Positions 17,054-24,287 of a DNA stretch of 64,000 nt are shown here, in pieces; positions within the stretch are counted from its first letter, which is position 1, and the number at the start of each line of letters is the position of its first letter. Under the pieces are notes generated by a model. That model did no database searches, was not told the origin of the DNA, and saw only the letters and a list, made by a program, of their open reading frames with translations. The DNA is from Rhodococcus sp. Leaf247. Lineage in GTDB: Bacteria; Actinomycetota; Actinomycetes; Mycobacteriales; Mycobacteriaceae. The stretch covers positions 434,483-498,482 of the forward strand of contig NZ_LMRP01000001.1 in assembly GCF_001426185.1 (NCBI RefSeq), in the 5' to 3' direction. Position numbers and translations under genes: made by a program.

Positions 17054-18268
17054 CTAGATCCAGACACCCTTGCCGACGGCGACGACGCCGTTGGCGCTGA
17101 CGTTGAACCGCTCCGCATCGCGGTCGCGATCGACGCCGATGATCTCGCCGTCGCCGACGACGACGTTCTTGTCCAGGATGGCGTTGCGCACGACGGCGTT
17201 CTTCCCGATGCGCACGCCCGGCATGATGACGCTTCCCTCGACCGTCGCGCCCGCGTCGATGATGACCGACGAGCTCAGCACCGAGTTGCGCACGGTCGCA
17301 CCGGACAGGATGGATCCCGCGCCGACGATGGATTCCTGCGCCAGGCCGCCCTGGACGAACTTGGCGGGCGGGAGGTTGTCCGCGGATCCGCGGATCGGCC
17401 AGCGCTTGTTGTAGAGGTTGAAGATCGGGTGCACGGACACCAGGTCCATGTGGGCGTCGTAGAACGCGTCGAGTGTTCCGACGTCGCGCCAGTAACCCTT
17501 GTCCCGCTCGGTGGCGCCGGGAACGACGTTGTCCTTGAAGTCGTAGACCGACGCCATCCCTGCCGCGACGAGAGCGGGAATGATGTTGCCGCCCATGTCG
17601 TGATCGGAGTCGGTGTCCTCGGCGTCGGCGCGGATGGCGTCCACGAGCACCTTGGTGGTGAACACGTAGTTGCCCATCGACGCGAACGTCATGGTCGGGT
17701 CGTCGGGGGTACCCGGCGGGTCCTTCGGCTTCTCGAGGAACTCGGTGATGTTGCCCGACGCGTCGCTGTCGATGCAGCCGAAAGCCGTTGCCTCACTGCG
17801 AGGTACACGGATGCCCGCGACGGTCACGCCCGCACCCGAGTCGATGTGCTGCTGCACCATCTGCTCGGGGTCCATGCGGTAGACGTGATCGGCGCCGAAC
17901 ACGACGATGTACTCGGGGTCCTCGTCGGTGATGAGATTCATCGACTGGAAGATGGCGTCCGCGCTACCCGTGTACCAGCGCGGTCCGAGACGCTGCTGGG
18001 CCGGGACCGGAGTGATGTACTCACCCGCGAAGCCCGAGAGTCGCCACGTCTGAGAGATGTGGCGGTCCAACGAGTGCGACTTGTACTGAGTCAGAACACA
18101 GAGTCGCAGATACCCCGCGTTCACCAGGTTGCTGAGCACGAAGTCGATGAGGCGGTAGGCGCCACCGAAAGGGACGGCGGGTTTCGCTCGATCAGCGGTC
18201 ATCGGATACAGGCGTTTGCCCTCGCCGCCGGCGAGCACGATCCCGAGTACATGCGGCTGGGTCCTCAC
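17054..18268 (-). CDS. glgC: Glucose-1-phosphate adenylyltransferase GlgC
   Basis: A 404-residue enzyme making ADP-glucose from ATP and glucose-1-phosphate. The nucleotidyltransferase motif [16 protein letters not shown] and [16 protein letters not shown] are at the N-terminus; the C-terminal 110 residues form a left-handed beta-helix with hexapeptide repeats. ADP-glucose feeds the divergent GlgM and glycogen-like alpha-glucan. I start at GTG 18268: TAGGTT sits 7 nt upstream, and the in-frame TTG at 18277 would fall inside that -10. The 404-residue length equals the mycobacterial enzyme. Confidence 0.93.
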   Translation of the reverse strand: MRTQPHVLGIVLAGGEGKRLYPMTADRAKPAVPFGGAYRLIDFVLSNLVNAGYLRLCVLTQYKSHSLDRHISQTWRLSGFAGEYITPVPAQQRLGPRWYTGSADAIFQSMNLITDEDPEYIVVFGADHVYRMDPEQMVQQHIDSGAGVTVAGIRVPRSEATAFGCIDSDASGNITEFLEKPKDPPGTPDDPTMTFASMGNYVFTTKVLVDAIRADAEDTDSDHDMGGNIIPALVAAGMASVYDFKDNVVPGATERDKGYWRDVGTLDAFYDAHMDLVSVHPIFNLYNKRWPIRGSADNLPPAKFVQGGLAQESIVGAGSILSGATVRNSVLSSSVIIDAGATVEGSVIMPGVRIGKNAVVRNAILDKNVVVGDGEIIGVDRDRDAERFNVSANGVVAVGKGVWI

Positions 18269-18275
18269 AACAGTC

Positions 18276-18281
18276 AACCTA
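18276..18281 (-). promoter_or_regulatory. -10 element (TAGGTT) for leaderless glgC
   Basis: On the minus strand TAGGTT lies 7 nt before the GTG at 18268. With the plus-strand element at 18334 it makes a compact divergent glgC/glgM promoter region of 77 bp. Confidence 0.5.
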
Positions 18282-18333
18282 TCCGGTTGTGACGAGCAAT
18301 CGCTACGTATAGGCCGAATGCACCCCGACGCGT

Positions 18334-18339
18334 TACGTT
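18334..18339 (+). promoter_or_regulatory. -10 element (TACGTT) for leaderless glgM
   Basis: TACGTT lies exactly 6 nt before the ATG at 18346 and no ribosome binding site is present. Confidence 0.5.
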
Positions 18340-18345
18340 CGTCTC

Positions 18346-19530
18346 ATGCGAGTGGCGATGATGACGAAGGAATATCCACCTGAGATCTACGGCGGCGCCG
18401 GCGTCCACGTGACGCAGTTGGTCGAGCGACTCCGCGCCCTGTGCGAGGTCGACGTGCACTGCATCGGCGCACCGCGCGACACGGCAACCGTGCACTCCCC
18501 CGACCCCGAACTGGCCGACGCCAATCCGGCGCTCACGACGCTGTCGACCGGCCTACGGATGGCGAATGCTGCCGGCGACGCCGACATCGCGCACTCCCAC
18601 ACCTGGTACACCGGACTGGCCGGTCATCTCGCAGCCGAGCTCTACGGCATCCCCCACGTCCTCACCGCGCATTCCCTCGAGCCTCGTCGGCCGTGGAAGG
18701 CGGAACAGTTGGGCGGCGGATACCGCGTCTCGTCGTGGTCCGAGCGCAACGCGATGGAGAACGCCGACGCCGTCATCGCCGTCAGTGACGGGATGAAGGC
18801 CGATGTCCTGGACTGCTACCCGGGTATCGACCCGGCGCGGGTTCACGTCGTCCGCAACGGAATCGATACCGACGTCTGGCATGCGGGTGGCGCAGCCGAC
18901 GGCGAGCCGTCCGCCCTCGACGCCGTCGGTGTGCGGTCGGATGCCCCCATCGTCGCCTTCGTCGGCCGCATCACCCGGCAGAAGGGCGTGGGGCACCTCG
19001 TCGCTGCCGCGCACGCATTCGACCCGTCGATCCAGTTGGTGCTGTGTGCCGGCGCTCCCGACACCCCCGAGATCGCCGCCGAGACCGAGCAGGCAGTCGA
19101 CGCGCTGATCGAGAGCCGCGGCAACGTGTTCTGGGTCCGCGAGATGCTTCCCACCGAGCAGATCCGTCAGATCCTCTCGGCAGCAACGGTCTTCGTGTGT
19201 CCGTCCGTGTACGAGCCGCTGGGCATCGTCAATCTCGAGGCGATGGCGTGCGAGACGGCCGTCGTCGCGTCCGACGTCGGAGGCATCCCCGAGGTGGTCG
19301 TCGACGGCGCCACCGGAACGCTGGTGCACTACGACGCCGCGGACACGGCCGCCTTCGAGGCCGACCTGGCTGCCGCGGTGAATGCTCTCGTCGCCGACGG
19401 ATCGCGGGCTGCGCAGTACGGAGTCGCCGGGCGTGAACGCGCGGTCGCGGAGTTCTCCTGGGAGTCCATCGCCCAGCAGACGATGGAGGTCTACTCGGCT
19501 GCCGTCGACGTCGCGGCAGCGCGGGCGTAG
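18346..19530 (+). CDS. glgM: Alpha-maltose-1-phosphate synthase / glycogen synthase (GlgM, GlgA-like)
   Basis: A 394-residue GT-B glycosyltransferase. The N-terminal KEYPPEIYGGAGVHV holds the nucleotide-sugar loop, AFVGRITRQKGVGHL opens the C-domain, and EPLGIVNLEA is the E-x7-E acceptor motif. In mycobacteria this protein joins ADP-glucose to glucose-1-phosphate, giving maltose-1-phosphate for GlgE; older annotation calls it glycogen synthase. It is divergent from glgC, its ADP-glucose source. Its last 40 nt overlap the 3' end of the convergent rRNA methyltransferase gene. Confidence 0.9.
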   Translation: MRVAMMTKEYPPEIYGGAGVHVTQLVERLRALCEVDVHCIGAPRDTATVHSPDPELADANPALTTLSTGLRMANAAGDADIAHSHTWYTGLAGHLAAELYGIPHVLTAHSLEPRRPWKAEQLGGGYRVSSWSERNAMENADAVIAVSDGMKADVLDCYPGIDPARVHVVRNGIDTDVWHAGGAADGEPSALDAVGVRSDAPIVAFVGRITRQKGVGHLVAAAHAFDPSIQLVLCAGAPDTPEIAAETEQAVDALIESRGNVFWVREMLPTEQIRQILSAATVFVCPSVYEPLGIVNLEAMACETAVVASDVGGIPEVVVDGATGTLVHYDAADTAAFEADLAAAVNALVADGSRAAQYGVAGRERAVAEFSWESIAQQTMEVYSAAVDVAAARA

Positions 19531-20342
19531 ACCCCGACGGTCACCGACACGGTGACCTCGCGGGGAGTCGGCATCGCCTCGACACGTGTTCGCAGATCGT
19601 CGGCGGACACGTGCCGGGCGGAGGGGCCCATTCCCACCACGGCCGCGACCTCGTCGTGGCCCAGGGAGATCGGGTACCTGACCGCGGTGCGCTGCTCCCG
19701 CTCGAACCGTCCGGCGAGGGTGTCGCCGAGTCGTCGTGTCTTGTTCTCGTCGACCCGGACGAGACCGAGATCGTCCACCAACTCCACGAGGTGACGATCG
19801 GTCGGCGTGAGCACGACCAGGCGCCCCCCGGGAGTGAGCACGCGGTGGATCTCGGCAGCGTTGCGGGGGGAGAACACCGACAGAACGACGTCGACACTCT
19901 CCGTTCGGACCGGTACGTGGTTCCAGACGTCGGCGACGACCGAGGTGATGCGGGGGTGTGCGCGTGCTGCACGCCGTGCGGCCGCCTTGGACACGTCGAG
20001 TCCGATGCCCACCGAGGTCGCTCCGGCACGATCGAGGGCGCGGGCAAGGTAGTGGCCCGTCCCGGCGCCGATGTCGAGCACCGTCCGAGTGTCGACGCAC
20101 GCGTCGGCCACAGCGTCCATCAGGCGGTCGTAGTACCCGCCGTCGAGGAACTGCTCGCGAGCGGCCACCATCTCGGTCGAGTCACCGACGATCTTCCCTC
20201 CCGAGCCGGACAGCAGGCTCACGTAACCCTGCCGCGCCACGTCGAAGGTGTGCCCGCGATCGCACAGCACCTGCGTACCGTCCGACTCGAGGTCCGCTCC
20301 GCAGTGCGGACACATCAGGAGAGCAACCGCGTCGTCGTTCAT
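19491..20342 (-). CDS. RlmA-type 23S rRNA (guanine-N1) methyltransferase family protein
   Basis: A 283-residue protein. A zinc-ribbon-like N-terminus (Cys11, Cys14, Cys27, His31) precedes a SAM-binding domain with VLDIGAGTGHY near residue 88. This matches the RlmA/TlrB family, which methylates G745 or G748 of 23S rRNA and can give low-level macrolide resistance; which base is modified here is not visible. It starts with ATG at 20342 behind AAGGAGG. It lies just downstream of a strong terminator, so it may depend on readthrough or its own weak promoter. Confidence 0.82.
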   Translation of the reverse strand: MNDDAVALLMCPHCGADLESDGTQVLCDRGHTFDVARQGYVSLLSGSGGKIVGDSTEMVAAREQFLDGGYYDRLMDAVADACVDTRTVLDIGAGTGHYLARALDRAGATSVGIGLDVSKAAARRAARAHPRITSVVADVWNHVPVRTESVDVVLSVFSPRNAAEIHRVLTPGGRLVVLTPTDRHLVELVDDLGLVRVDENKTRRLGDTLAGRFEREQRTAVRYPISLGHDEVAAVVGMGPSARHVSADDLRTRVEAMPTPREVTVSVTVGVYARAAATSTAAE

Positions 20343-20370
20343 CCGATGCCCTCCTTGCCTCGCGCGGTAG

Positions 20371-20407
20371 GAAAAAGGAACGACCCCACCGGTCGGTGGG
20401 GCCGTTC
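20371..20407 (-). terminator. Rho-independent terminator after the DUF3117 gene
   Basis: Reading the minus strand, GAACGGCCCCACC (20407-20395) pairs with GGTGGGGTCGTTC (20390-20378) over 13 bp with one wobble and a 4-nt loop, followed by TTTTT (20376-20372). It is the clearest classical terminator in the window. Confidence 0.88.
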
Positions 20408-20424
20408 GCAGGGAGTGCCGGTGT

Positions 20425-20592
20425 TCAGCTGGTGACGCCCTTGAGCTCGTCGCCCAGGGCTGCCGCCTCGTCGGGAGTCAGTTCGACGACCAAGCGTCCT
20501 CCGCCTTCGAGTGGAACCCTCATGACGATTCCTCGTCCCTCTTTGGTCGCCTCGAGCGGACCGTCCCCGGTCCGGGGCTTCATGGCCGCCAT
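20425..20592 (-). CDS. DUF3117 small protein (Rv1211-like)
   Basis: A 55-residue protein. It opens MAAMKPRTGDGPLEATKEGR and continues with a compact beta-rich core (GIVMRVPLEGGGRLVVELTP) and an acidic helix. DUF3117 proteins are near-universal in Actinobacteria and have no known role. It starts with ATG at 20592, preceded by GGAGGGAG at good distance, and is followed 17 nt later by a strong terminator. A TAAGTT hexamer at 20684-20679 could be its -10. It is downstream of tagA on the same strand with a 157-nt gap. Confidence 0.9.
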   Translation of the reverse strand: MAAMKPRTGDGPLEATKEGRGIVMRVPLEGGGRLVVELTPDEAAALGDELKGVTS

Positions 20593-20749
20593 TCTCTGCT
20601 CCCTCCAGATCTGCGCTGACCTGCATTGCGCGCTGCATCAATTCGGTCGCGCCTCGGCGGGGTCCGACGAGGCTCGTGAACTTATTGTTCCCTATCCTCC
20701 GGATCCGCGGGTAACGGACACCCTCGAACAGCGGTGGAGCGGGTGTGTA

Positions 20750-21322
20750 CTAGCGCGCCGGAACCCAGCAGTCGGCGACATGGTCGTCGACCATTCCGGT
20801 CGCCTGCATCAGTGCGTAGGCGGTCGTCGGTCCGACGAACGACAGCCCGGCCTTCTTCAGAGTCCGAGCGAGCGCGGTCGATTCCGCCGTGACCGCCGGG
20901 ACATCCGTCAGCGTCGACGGCCGCGGTCGTGCCGGTGGCGCGAAGGACCAGAGCACCGCGTCCAGATCGATGTCCTGATCCACGACGGCCCGCGCATTGC
21001 GCACTGTCGCAGTAATTTTCGCTCGGTTGCGCACGATCGCACTGTCGGACATCAGACGCTCGACGTCGTCCTCGCCGAACTGTGCGACCAGCGCGGGATC
21101 GAACCCGCGGAAGGCGGCCCGGAACGCTTCCCGCTTACGCAGAATGGTGATCCACGACAGGCCGGACTGGAACGCTTCCAGGGTGATCCGCTCGAAGAGC
21201 GCGGAGCGTCCGTGGACGGGAACACCCCACTCGTCGTCGTGATACGCCGCATAGAGCGGGTCCAGCGACGGGTCCCCCGCCCACGCGCAGCGGATGCGGC
21301 CGTCGGAGCCCGGCATCGTCAC
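20750..21322 (-). CDS. tagA: DNA-3-methyladenine glycosylase I
   Basis: A 190-residue base-excision repair enzyme. The zinc-snap ligands of the TAG family are visible: Cys and His near the N-terminus (RIRCAWAG, YHDDEWG) and His and Cys near the C-terminus (DDHVADCW). The substrate pocket motif FERITLEAFQSGLSW is intact. It removes 3-methyladenine from alkylated DNA. I favour GTG 21322: it overlaps the preceding stop as GTGA and has GAGGAG 8 nt upstream; ATG 21316 is the alternative. Synteny with Rv1210. Confidence 0.9.
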   Translation of the reverse strand: MTMPGSDGRIRCAWAGDPSLDPLYAAYHDDEWGVPVHGRSALFERITLEAFQSGLSWITILRKREAFRAAFRGFDPALVAQFGEDDVERLMSDSAIVRNRAKITATVRNARAVVDQDIDLDAVLWSFAPPARPRPSTLTDVPAVTAESTALARTLKKAGLSFVGPTTAYALMQATGMVDDHVADCWVPAR

Positions 21323-21660
21323 CGAGGTGGCTCCTCGGTGACCTCCGCCGGTTCCGCACCCGAGTCGACGGGCGCCGCCGGTTCCTGCTCCTTCAGGCGC
21401 AACCGCAGACTGTCCAACTCGACAGCCAGACGATCGAGCGCCCAATCGACCTCACGGGCGTCGTAACCGCGCAGCGTGATCGAGAACCGCAGAGCCCGCA
21501 CGTCTCGTCCCGCGATACCGCGTGCGGGCAGAGCAGTTGCCGTGGTGCCTTCGGGCAGCGGTTCCATCTCTTCTCCACGCCCGAAGACGACGGACGCGAG
21601 AAGGAACAGAGCCACCGCCACGACGGCGATCACGACGACGTACAGCAGGATCGTCACCAT
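21319..21660 (-). CDS. Small membrane protein with DivIVA-like segment (Rv1209-like)
   Basis: A 113-residue protein. One N-terminal membrane helix (ILLYVVVIAVVAVALFLLAS) is followed by a cytoplasmic segment FSITLRGYDAREVDWALDRL that matches the DivIVA N-terminal motif, then a charged tail. DivIVA-type segments bind curved membrane or polar growth machinery. It lies in the operon gpgS to tagA, 19 nt after gpgS and overlapping tagA by 4 nt. Function is inferred only from the motif. Confidence 0.8.
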   Translation of the reverse strand: MVTILLYVVVIAVVAVALFLLASVVFGRGEEMEPLPEGTTATALPARGIAGRDVRALRFSITLRGYDAREVDWALDRLAVELDSLRLRLKEQEPAAPVDSGAEPAEVTEEPPR

Positions 21661-21679
21661 GAGGCGATCCTGCCACGCC

Positions 21680-22642
21680 TCAACCCCTCGTCTTGTCCAC
21701 CCAGGTCTTGTCCACCCACGGCCGTACGGTTCGCATCGGCGGCCGGTCGGCGAGCGAGACATCGGTGACCGAGGGAACGAACGTCTCCCCGTCCAGAACG
21801 AACTGCGTCAGACCGGCGCCCGAATCCGGGATTCCTGCCCTGGCGAGCATCGTCCCGACGATCTGGCGACTCATCGCGCCCAGTTCGACGAGCGGACGAT
21901 TGCGGTGGCGGCGGACTCCGAGGTTCACCTGACCGATGGCGTCCATCCCGAGACGGTCGTAGGTGTCCATCAGCAGGCCGATCTCGACTCCGTAGCCCGG
22001 CGCGAACGGCACCGAGGACAGGAGTTCCCGAGTACCCGCGTATTCGCCGCCCAGAGGCTGGATGACGCGACCCAGCTCGGGTCGCAACGCGGCCAGCAGC
22101 GGTCGGGCGACGAGTTCGGTGACCCGGCCTCCGCCGTGAGCCTCCGCCGATCCTGCCAACGGCCGTCGGTAATAGCCCTTGACCAGGTGGATACCGTCCG
22201 TCGTGAGAAGCGGGCCCAGGAGCTTGGGGACGAACTGGGGATCCGGATCGATGAGGTCCGAGTCCACGAAGGCGATCAGGTCGCCCGTCGTGGCGGCGAT
22301 CGCACGCCAGAGCACCTCGCCCTTCCCCGGCGCGGGTGCGAATTCCGGAACGGCCTCCTCGCGCGAGACGACGGTGGCGCCTGCCGCCGTCGCCCGGATC
22401 GCTGTCCGGTCGGTGGAGCCGGAGTCGAGGACGACCAACTCGTCGACGATGCGTCCGAGCAACGGACTGATCGTGTCGATGACGCCGGCGACGGTCTCTT
22501 CCTCGTTGAGCGCGGGGAGGACGACGGACACGGTGCGGTCGCCCTTCGCGGCCTCGAGTTCCTCGAGGGTCCAGGACGGGCTGTCCCAACTGTTCATGCG
22601 GTCCCAGTCGGTCGCCGGGGTGATCATGCCTGCCAGTGTCAT
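21680..22642 (-). CDS. gpgS: Glucosyl-3-phosphoglycerate synthase
   Basis: A 320-residue GT-A (GT81) glycosyltransferase. VSVVLPALNEEETV opens the nucleotide fold and AFVDSDLID holds the metal-binding DSD. The block GGRVTELVARPLLAALRPEL is typical of GpgS. It makes glucosyl-3-phosphoglycerate, the first step toward methylglucose lipopolysaccharide, a mycobacterial and nocardial product. I start at ATG 22642, which overlaps the folP2 stop (ATGA) and has GAGG six nucleotides upstream. Confidence 0.92.
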   Translation of the reverse strand: MTLAGMITPATDWDRMNSWDSPSWTLEELEAAKGDRTVSVVLPALNEEETVAGVIDTISPLLGRIVDELVVLDSGSTDRTAIRATAAGATVVSREEAVPEFAPAPGKGEVLWRAIAATTGDLIAFVDSDLIDPDPQFVPKLLGPLLTTDGIHLVKGYYRRPLAGSAEAHGGGRVTELVARPLLAALRPELGRVIQPLGGEYAGTRELLSSVPFAPGYGVEIGLLMDTYDRLGMDAIGQVNLGVRRHRNRPLVELGAMSRQIVGTMLARAGIPDSGAGLTQFVLDGETFVPSVTDVSLADRPPMRTVRPWVDKTWVDKTRG

Positions 22643-23550
22643 GCCAAACCTCGCACTGTTCGCGCGGGTGCCCTGGTGCCGGCTATCGCTGCCACCATGT
22701 CGACGACCCGTCTCGTTGCTGCCACCTCGTGCACTCGGAACATCCGAGCGCCCTGTGATGCCGTCAAAGCTGTCGCGGCCAACGTTCCCTCCAAGCGTTC
22801 GGCAAGTCCTACACCCAGAGTCTCCCCGATGAAGTCCTTGTTGCTCAGCGCCATCAGCACAGGCCATCCGGTGTTTACAAGACTGTCGATCCGACGCAAC
22901 AGTTCGAGCCCGTGATAGCTGTTCTTGCCGAAATCATGGGTCGGATCGACGATGATTCCGTCGAGTCGGACGCCCGCCGCACGCGCATTCTCGGCGGAAC
23001 GGGTCACCTCGGACACCACGTCGGCCACCACGTCGGCATAGCGGACGCGGTGCGGGCGAGTGCGCGGAACGGCGCCGCCGGTGTGTGAGCAGACGATGCC
23101 GGCACCCACCTCGGCGGCGACGTGGACCAGCTCGGGATCCGCACCGGCCCAGGTGTCGTTGATCAGATTCGCGCCCTCGGCGCAGGCGAGACGCGCGACG
23201 TCGGCTCGCCAGGTGTCGACGCTGATGACCAGATCCGGGTACGCGGCGCGGATCGCGGCGACGAACGGCACCACCCGCCGCGTCTCTTCCTCGGCGTCCA
23301 CGGTGGCGCCGGGTCCGGCCTTGACTCCCCCGATATCCACGAGGTCGGCGCCCTCGTCCACCGCGCGGCGTACGGCGTCCATGGCCGCGTCGTCGCCGAA
23401 CGTGGCGCCCTGGTCGTAGAAGCTGTCGGGTGTGCGGTTCACGATGGCCATGACGAGTGCCCGGTCCGTAGCCACCGGCTTGCCGCACAATGTCGAGTTC
23501 GGGATGACGGTCGCGCCGGGTTCGCTCACGTCACCATGATGCCCGGTCAC
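22639..23550 (-). CDS. folP2: Dihydropteroate synthase-like protein FolP2
   Basis: A 303-residue TIM barrel of the pterin-binding family with VNRTPDSFYDQGATF near residue 38, VDIGGVKAGPGAT, SVDTWRADVA and DPTHDFGKNSYHG. Its close kin is mycobacterial FolP2, which sits beside gpgS and reportedly lacks ordinary sulfonamide-sensitive DHPS activity, so the true substrate is unsettled. GTG 23550 is used here; a later GTG (23529) is possible. It begins only 4 nt after the XRE regulator stop, so the two should be coupled. Confidence 0.88.
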   Translation of the reverse strand: MTGHHGDVSEPGATVIPNSTLCGKPVATDRALVMAIVNRTPDSFYDQGATFGDDAAMDAVRRAVDEGADLVDIGGVKAGPGATVDAEEETRRVVPFVAAIRAAYPDLVISVDTWRADVARLACAEGANLINDTWAGADPELVHVAAEVGAGIVCSHTGGAVPRTRPHRVRYADVVADVVSEVTRSAENARAAGVRLDGIIVDPTHDFGKNSYHGLELLRRIDSLVNTGWPVLMALSNKDFIGETLGVGLAERLEGTLAATALTASQGARMFRVHEVAATRRVVDMVAAIAGTRAPARTVRGLA

Positions 23551-23554
23551 CCGT

Positions 23555-23743
23555 TCAGGGCTCGAAGATGTCGTCGATGCGCAGCGAGAACGTCGCGGCG
23601 AGCCGAAAAGCCAACGGCAGCGACGGGTCGAACTTGCCCGTTTCGATGGACACGATGGTGCGACGGGACACTCCGACCTCGTCGGCCAGACGCTGCTGCG
23701 ACCACTGCCTGGCGCGTCGAAGCTCCGGGAGAGAGTTCTTCAC
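23555..23743 (-). CDS. XRE-family transcriptional regulator, single HTH domain
   Basis: A 62-residue protein consisting almost entirely of a Cro/CI helix-turn-helix (QQRLADEVGVSRRTIVSIET). The GTG at 23743 overlaps the stop of the upstream membrane-protein gene (GTGA), and the stop is 4 nt from folP2. Small XRE proteins of this kind commonly pair with a membrane protein and repress their own promoter. A perfect 10-bp inverted repeat straddles the likely -10 upstream of the pair. It may also affect folP2-gpgS through co-transcription. Confidence 0.85.
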   Translation of the reverse strand: MKNSLPELRRARQWSQQRLADEVGVSRRTIVSIETGKFDPSLPLAFRLAATFSLRIDDIFEP

Positions 23744-24207
23744 CGGGTGGATCGTCGCGCGGCGATGCCGTAGCGGATACCGAAGCTGACTGCCGCCGCG
23801 ACGACCACACTCGCCATCACCAGCGAGCCGTCCACACTGTCTCCGACCGCAGTGAGGACCACAGCTCCGAGACCGGCGAATGCGACGACGTCGGTGAAAG
23901 ACCCTGCCGCTGCTCGGCCGTACCACGAGGACTCGACCGACTCCTCCTCGTGCACCACAGCGCCGCGAACCGACGCGCGGTCGACCACCGACACCCACAC
24001 GACACCGACGCACGGCGCAGCGAGGCAGAAAGAGAACACCAGAAAACCGACAAGGGCGTCCGAGCCGGCCATGCCGACCGAGACCGCGAGAGCGCCCATG
24101 ACAGCGGCGAGGACGATGCCGGACGGGACGGAAACCGCCATGGCCGAGACGTCCCGCGAGCCTAGTCTCGTACGTCCCCACCGGCTTCGACCCTCGGCAG
24201 TGTTCAT
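23740..24207 (-). CDS. Membrane protein paired with XRE regulator
   Basis: A 155-residue protein with four hydrophobic segments (about residues 25-45, 50-70, 103-120 and 125-147) and a central acidic loop (VHEEESVESSWYG). I do not recognise a named family; the layout resembles DUF2178-like membrane partners of small XRE regulators. It starts with ATG at 24207 behind GAGG and overlaps the regulator by 4 nt. It is not part of the conserved fadD6-folP2 order in M. tuberculosis, so it is an insertion here. Confidence 0.7.
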   Translation of the reverse strand: MNTAEGRSRWGRTRLGSRDVSAMAVSVPSGIVLAAVMGALAVSVGMAGSDALVGFLVFSFCLAAPCVGVVWVSVVDRASVRGAVVHEEESVESSWYGRAAAGSFTDVVAFAGLGAVVLTAVGDSVDGSLVMASVVVAAAVSFGIRYGIAARRSTR

Positions 24208-24231
24208 GGAGACCTCGTTCCGGTCGACAGC

Positions 24232-24265
24232 GTGAAGTACCTTTCACATGAGAAGGGTACTTCAC
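24232..24265 (-). promoter_or_regulatory. Operator-promoter of the membrane protein/XRE pair
   Basis: GTGAAGTACC (24232-24241) and GGTACTTCAC (24256-24265) are perfect 10-bp inverted repeats with a 14-nt centre. On the minus strand TACCCT (24259-24254) could be the -10, so the dyad covers the transcription start. This fits autoregulation by the XRE protein. Confidence 0.6.
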
Positions 24266-24287
24266 ACATGTCCCGACCGCTAAGGGT

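Noticed and set aside
18269-18277. TTG start for glgC giving a 407-residue protein
   Set aside because: The TTG lies inside the TAGGTT -10 element, and the GTG at 18268 gives the family length of 404 residues.
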